This document shows positions 6,026 through 8,385 of a stretch of DNA of 8,385 bases, in pieces (within the stretch, counting starts at the first letter, position 1; each line of letters opens with the position of its first letter). The position numbers and the translations under genes are program-made. The notes below the pieces were generated by a model. That model searched no databases and was not told the DNA's origin. It worked only from the letters and a program-made list of their open reading frames with translations. Source of the stretch: an uncultured Oscillospiraceae bacterium (GTDB lineage: Bacteria > Bacillota > Clostridia > Oscillospirales > Acutalibacteraceae); the NCBI GenBank assembly GCA_900552925.1, contig USBH01000067.1, forward strand, positions 1 to 8,385. The letters run 5' to 3'.

Positions 6026-7105
6026 GTGAAAAAGACGGTGTGTGTGGTTTTCGGCGGCGCATCTTCGGAATATGAGATTTCCCTGATGTCCTCCTCCTCC
6101 ATCCTCCGCAATCTGGATACGGAAAAATTTGACATTCTGACGCTCGGCATCACAAAGGACGGCCGCTGGCTGCTCTATTCCGGCGGCATCGACGCGATTG
6201 AGGACGGCACGTGGGTCGAACACCCGGAAAACCGCACCGCTTTTCTTTCGCCGGACCGCAGCACGGCGGGCCTCGTCGTCCTCGAGCCGGACGGCACCTG
6301 CTCGATCCGCAAGATCGACGTGGTGTTCCCCGTCCTGCACGGAAAAAACGGCGAGGACGGCACGATTCAGGGCCTTTTCCAGCTCTCCGGCATCCCGTAT
6401 GTCGGCTGCGGCACGCTCGCTTCCGCCCTGTGCATGGATAAGGCCGTCACCCACTCCCTGCTCGCAAGCGCCAACATCGAGCAGGCGCATTATCTCTGGT
6501 TTTATATCGACCGCTATGCGGAAAACAGCGAAAAGATCCTGACGAAGATCGGCGCGCGGCTCAACTTCCCGGTCTTTGTCAAGCCCGCGAACGCCGGCTC
6601 CTCCGTCGGCATCACGAAGGTTTCCTCGCCGGAAGGGCTCGACGCGGCGATCCGCCTTGCCGCCCAGCACGACGTGAAGATCGTCGTCGAGGAAGGCATC
6701 GTCGGGCAGGAGGTCGAGTGCGCGGTACTCGGCAACCGCGGCAAGAGCGAGGCCTCGATCGTCGGCGAGATCGGCGCCGCGGCGGAATTCTACGACTACG
6801 ACGACAAGTACAAAAACGGCGTCGCGCAGCTCTACATCCCGGCCCGGCTCGACCCCGAGGTCGCCGAGGAGATCCGCCGCACGGCGGTGCGGGCTTACAA
6901 CCTGCTCGGCTGCGACGGCCTTGCGCGCGTCGACTTCTTTGTGACCGAAAAGGATAAAAAGGTCATCCTGAACGAGATCAATACGCTGCCGGGCTTCACC
7001 TCGATCAGCATGTATCCGAAGCTCTGGGACGCCTGCGGCCTGCCCTACGGCGCGCTGCTCGAAAAGCTGATCCTCTGCGCGCTGGAAAAGAACGGCGCGC
7101 GGTGA
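6026..7105 (+). CDS. ddl: D-alanine--D-alanine ligase
   Basis: This ATP-grasp ligase joins two D-alanines to make the dipeptide that ends the peptidoglycan stem peptide, in the cytoplasm. Counting from the GTG at 6026 (359 residues), the visible motifs are FGGASSEYEIS (9-19, the glutamate that binds the first D-Ala), HGKNGEDG (105-112), FVKPANAGSSVG (184-195, ATP binding), the omega-loop YDYDDKY (256-262) and metal ligands Asp303, Glu317 and Asn319 in RVDFF and NEINTLPG. The YDYxxKY loop is that of ordinary D-Ala-D-Ala ligases and not the His-bearing loop of D-lactate ligases. A VanG-like D-Ser relative is less likely but not excluded by eye. The GTG is chosen because it gives the family-typical VKKTVCVVFGG start; an in-frame GTG at 6017 is closer to AAGGA (6009-6013), and TTG at 5963 would overlap the leader. 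It is followed 85 bases later by murI. Confidence 0.92.
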   Translation: MKKTVCVVFGGASSEYEISLMSSSSILRNLDTEKFDILTLGITKDGRWLLYSGGIDAIEDGTWVEHPENRTAFLSPDRSTAGLVVLEPDGTCSIRKIDVVFPVLHGKNGEDGTIQGLFQLSGIPYVGCGTLASALCMDKAVTHSLLASANIEQAHYLWFYIDRYAENSEKILTKIGARLNFPVFVKPANAGSSVGITKVSSPEGLDAAIRLAAQHDVKIVVEEGIVGQEVECAVLGNRGKSEASIVGEIGAAAEFYDYDDKYKNGVAQLYIPARLDPEVAEEIRRTAVRAYNLLGCDGLARVDFFVTEKDKKVILNEINTLPGFTSISMYPKLWDACGLPYGALLEKLILCALEKNGAR

Positions 7106-7121
7106 GGACGGCCCGGAGACG

Positions 7122-7156
7122 CGCCCGCTTCCCCGCACAGCCGTGCAAGGCGGGCG
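7122..7156 (+). repeat. GC-rich hairpin between ddl and murI
   Basis: CGCCCGC (7122-7128) pairs with GCGGGCG (7150-7156), and an inner GCAC-AGCC-GTGC hairpin (7135-7146) sits between them. No T-tract follows, so it is not a convincing terminator. It could shape the relative levels of ddl and murI in a shared mRNA. Confidence 0.45.
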
Positions 7157-7190
7157 GCGCCCCGGCTTAAATCCGGAAAAGAAAGAATGA

Positions 7191-8012
7191 ATGATAACTA
7201 TGGATAACAGACCCATCGGCGTATTCGACTCCGGCCTCGGCGGCCTGACCGCCGTCAAGGAGCTGATGCGCATTCTGCCGAACGAGCGCATCCTGTACTT
7301 CGGCGATACCGGCCGCGTGCCCTACGGCTCGCGCGGCCGCGAGACCATCCGCCGTTATGCGAAGCAGGACATGAACTTCCTTCTGCAGCACGACGTGAAG
7401 GCCGTGCTGGCCGCCTGCGGCACCGTCAGCTCCACGGCGCGCGACATCGGCGAAGCGCTGCCCGTGCCGTACCTCGACGTGCTGCGCCCCACGGCCCAGA
7501 CCGCGGTGCAGCAGACCCGGAACGGGCGCATCGGCGTCATCGGCACGGCGGCCACGATCGCTTCCGGCTCCTACCGCCGGGAGATCCGGCAGATCAACCC
7601 CGACATCGAGGTTTTCGAGCAGGCCTGCCCGCTCTTTGTGCCGCTCGTTGAAAACGCCTTCGTTTCCCCGCAGGATGAGATCACGCGGCTCGTGGCGCAG
7701 CGCTACCTCGCGCCGATCCGCGAGCGCGGCGTCGACACGCTGATCCTCGGCTGCACGCATTACCCGATCATCAGCGCGACGATCCGCAGCGTGATGGGCA
7801 GCGGCGTCACGCTGATCAATTCCGGGCTGGAGGCCGCGCTCGGCTGCCGCGAGATCCTGCGCAGCGAAAACCTGCTGCGCGAGGCTGCGGAGGCGCCCGA
7901 CTACCGGTACTGCGTCAGCGACATCACCGAGGGCTTCCGGCAGGTCACGGACCTGCTGCTCGGCCAGAACCTCAACGGTCAGGTCGAGCGCGTCGACATT
8001 GAGAAATACTAA
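7191..8012 (+). CDS. murI: Glutamate racemase
   Basis: MurI interconverts L- and D-glutamate without a cofactor, supplying the D-Glu of the peptidoglycan stem peptide. The 273-residue protein has the family signatures DSGLGGLT (13-20, Asp13/Ser14), GDTGRVPYG (38-46), the first catalytic cysteine in ACGTVS (Cys76) and the second in GCTHYP (Cys188, with His190). In well-studied racemases the first motif reads ACNT; here Gly77 replaces Asn. I believe this variant occurs in other Clostridia, so loss of activity is not implied. A second in-frame ATG at 7200 would give the more typical start MDNRPIGVFDSG; neither has a clear Shine-Dalgarno sequence, only the purine-rich GGAAAAGAAAGA upstream. No new promoter is evident between ddl and murI, so it is probably cotranscribed with ddl. 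Confidence 0.93.
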   Translation: MITMDNRPIGVFDSGLGGLTAVKELMRILPNERILYFGDTGRVPYGSRGRETIRRYAKQDMNFLLQHDVKAVLAACGTVSSTARDIGEALPVPYLDVLRPTAQTAVQQTRNGRIGVIGTAATIASGSYRREIRQINPDIEVFEQACPLFVPLVENAFVSPQDEITRLVAQRYLAPIRERGVDTLILGCTHYPIISATIRSVMGSGVTLINSGLEAALGCREILRSENLLREAAEAPDYRYCVSDITEGFRQVTDLLLGQNLNGQVERVDIEKY

Positions 8013-8060
8013 GAAGCAGCCCGCGCGGTGGCACGCCCCCGCGCACCGGATACGAAATTT

Positions 8061-8087
8061 GCCGCTCTGCGGCTTATGGTGAACCAT
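8061..8087 (+). repeat. Two short hairpins before the DUF1934 gene
   Basis: GCCGC-TCT-GCGGC (8061-8073) and ATGGT-GA-ACCAT (8076-8087) are adjacent perfect short stems in the gap after murI. The second abuts the ATG at 8089, where no proper ribosome binding site is visible. No T-tract is present, so termination is unlikely. Confidence 0.35.
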
Positions 8088-8088
8088 C

Positions 8089-8357
8089 ATGCAGGAAAAC
8101 TACGAAATCACAATCATCGGCCGCCAGACGATCGAGCAGGAAACCGGCGAGATCCAGGTGGACACGCTCGGCGACTACAGCGAGCGCAACGGCATCAAAT
8201 ACATCTCCTATATGGAGTACGACAACGACGCCCCCTACACGGGCCGCAAGAAAATCCTCAAAATCGAACCGGCCGGTACGGTCACCATGCTGACGCCCGG
8301 CTCCCCGACGCGGCTCGTGCTCGAGAAGGGGCGCCGCCACAAGTGCATGTACGCCAC
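8089..8357 (+). CDS. DUF1934-family protein, 5' part only
   Basis: The frame starting MQENYEITIIGRQ gives 89 complete genuine codons before adapter sequence begins. The strand-rich pattern, with TLGDYSERNGIKYISY (26-41), a KILKIE strand (55-60) and the closing LEKGRRHKCMYAT (78-90), matches DUF1934, a small lipocalin-like beta-barrel family (YwiB-like) of about 140 residues found near murI or argS in Firmicutes. Its function is not known. About the last third is missing. The ATG at 8089 is chosen because the family begins just before the first strand, although no strong ribosome binding site precedes it. Confidence 0.8.
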
Positions 8358-8385
8358 CTGTCTCTTATACACATCTGACGCTGCC
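8358..8385 (+). other. Nextera transposase adapter left in the assembly
   Basis: CTGTCTCTTATACACATCT (8358-8376) is the reverse complement of the Tn5 mosaic end, and GACGCTGCC (8377-8385) continues into the Nextera Read 1 adapter. It is not genomic. The first C may coincide with a genomic base. Any protein translated across 8358 is artificial. Confidence 0.97.

Noticed and set aside
5927..7291. A 454-codon minus-strand frame opposite ddl
   Set aside because: The Arg/Asp/Val/Ala-rich translation is typical of the antisense of a GC-rich gene, and ddl is unambiguous.
7167..8090. A 307-codon minus-strand frame opposite murI
   Set aside because: Antisense shadow of murI, with no family features and no ribosome binding site.
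8028..8378. A 116-codon plus-strand frame at the right end
   Set aside because: It overlaps the DUF1934 frame, runs into adapter sequence and has an Arg/Pro-rich translation without a domain.

Overview
The window looks like a complete short assembly contig from a high-GC member of the Clostridia (an Oscillospiraceae/Ruminococcaceae-type Firmicute). The signs are a ddl-murI-DUF1934 cell-wall gene run, a duplicated DUF1540 cysteine-rich protein, strong AGGAGG ribosome binding sites and sigma-A-like promoters. The last 28 bases are Nextera transposase adapter, so the right edge is a library artefact. The left edge cuts a gene.

Left half (1-5252, all on the minus strand, read right to left). A WYL-domain transcriptional regulator (4257-5252) has its own promoter, a 24-bp tandem duplication just upstream, and a near-perfect intrinsic terminator over its stop codon. 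Next comes a 186-bp AT-rich control region with a TATAAT box, a 27-bp dyad over the -35/spacer, a perfect 23-bp palindrome, a full Shine-Dalgarno sequence opening a possible 26-codon leader ORF, and a foldable leader. It precedes a 1159-residue superfamily 2 helicase with a C-terminal PD-(D/E)XK nuclease (577-4056). The helicase stop overlaps the start of the next gene (TGATG), which is truncated after 192 codons by the contig edge. A ~1.16-kb-residue-scale helicase-nuclease fusion followed directly by a coupled partner matches the plasmid-eliminating DdmD-DdmE (Argonaute-like) system first described in Vibrio cholerae. I propose a Clostridial DdmDE-like module with an associated WYL regulator. 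The DdmD assignment rests on architecture and motifs, and the DdmE assignment mainly on position.

Right half (5391-8357). A small DUF1540 gene on the minus strand ends in an intrinsic terminator and is divergent from ddl. The ddl gene (D-Ala-D-Ala ligase) is driven by a clear extended -10 promoter and is followed by murI (glutamate racemase) and the 5' part of a DUF1934 gene. Ddl and MurI supply the two D-amino-acid building blocks of peptidoglycan stem peptides, so this is ordinary housekeeping sequence. By eye it has a stronger G/C preference at third codon positions than the WYL/helicase side, which fits the left half being an acquired defence module placed next to core genes.

No tRNA, rRNA, CRISPR array, insertion sequence or integrase was seen.
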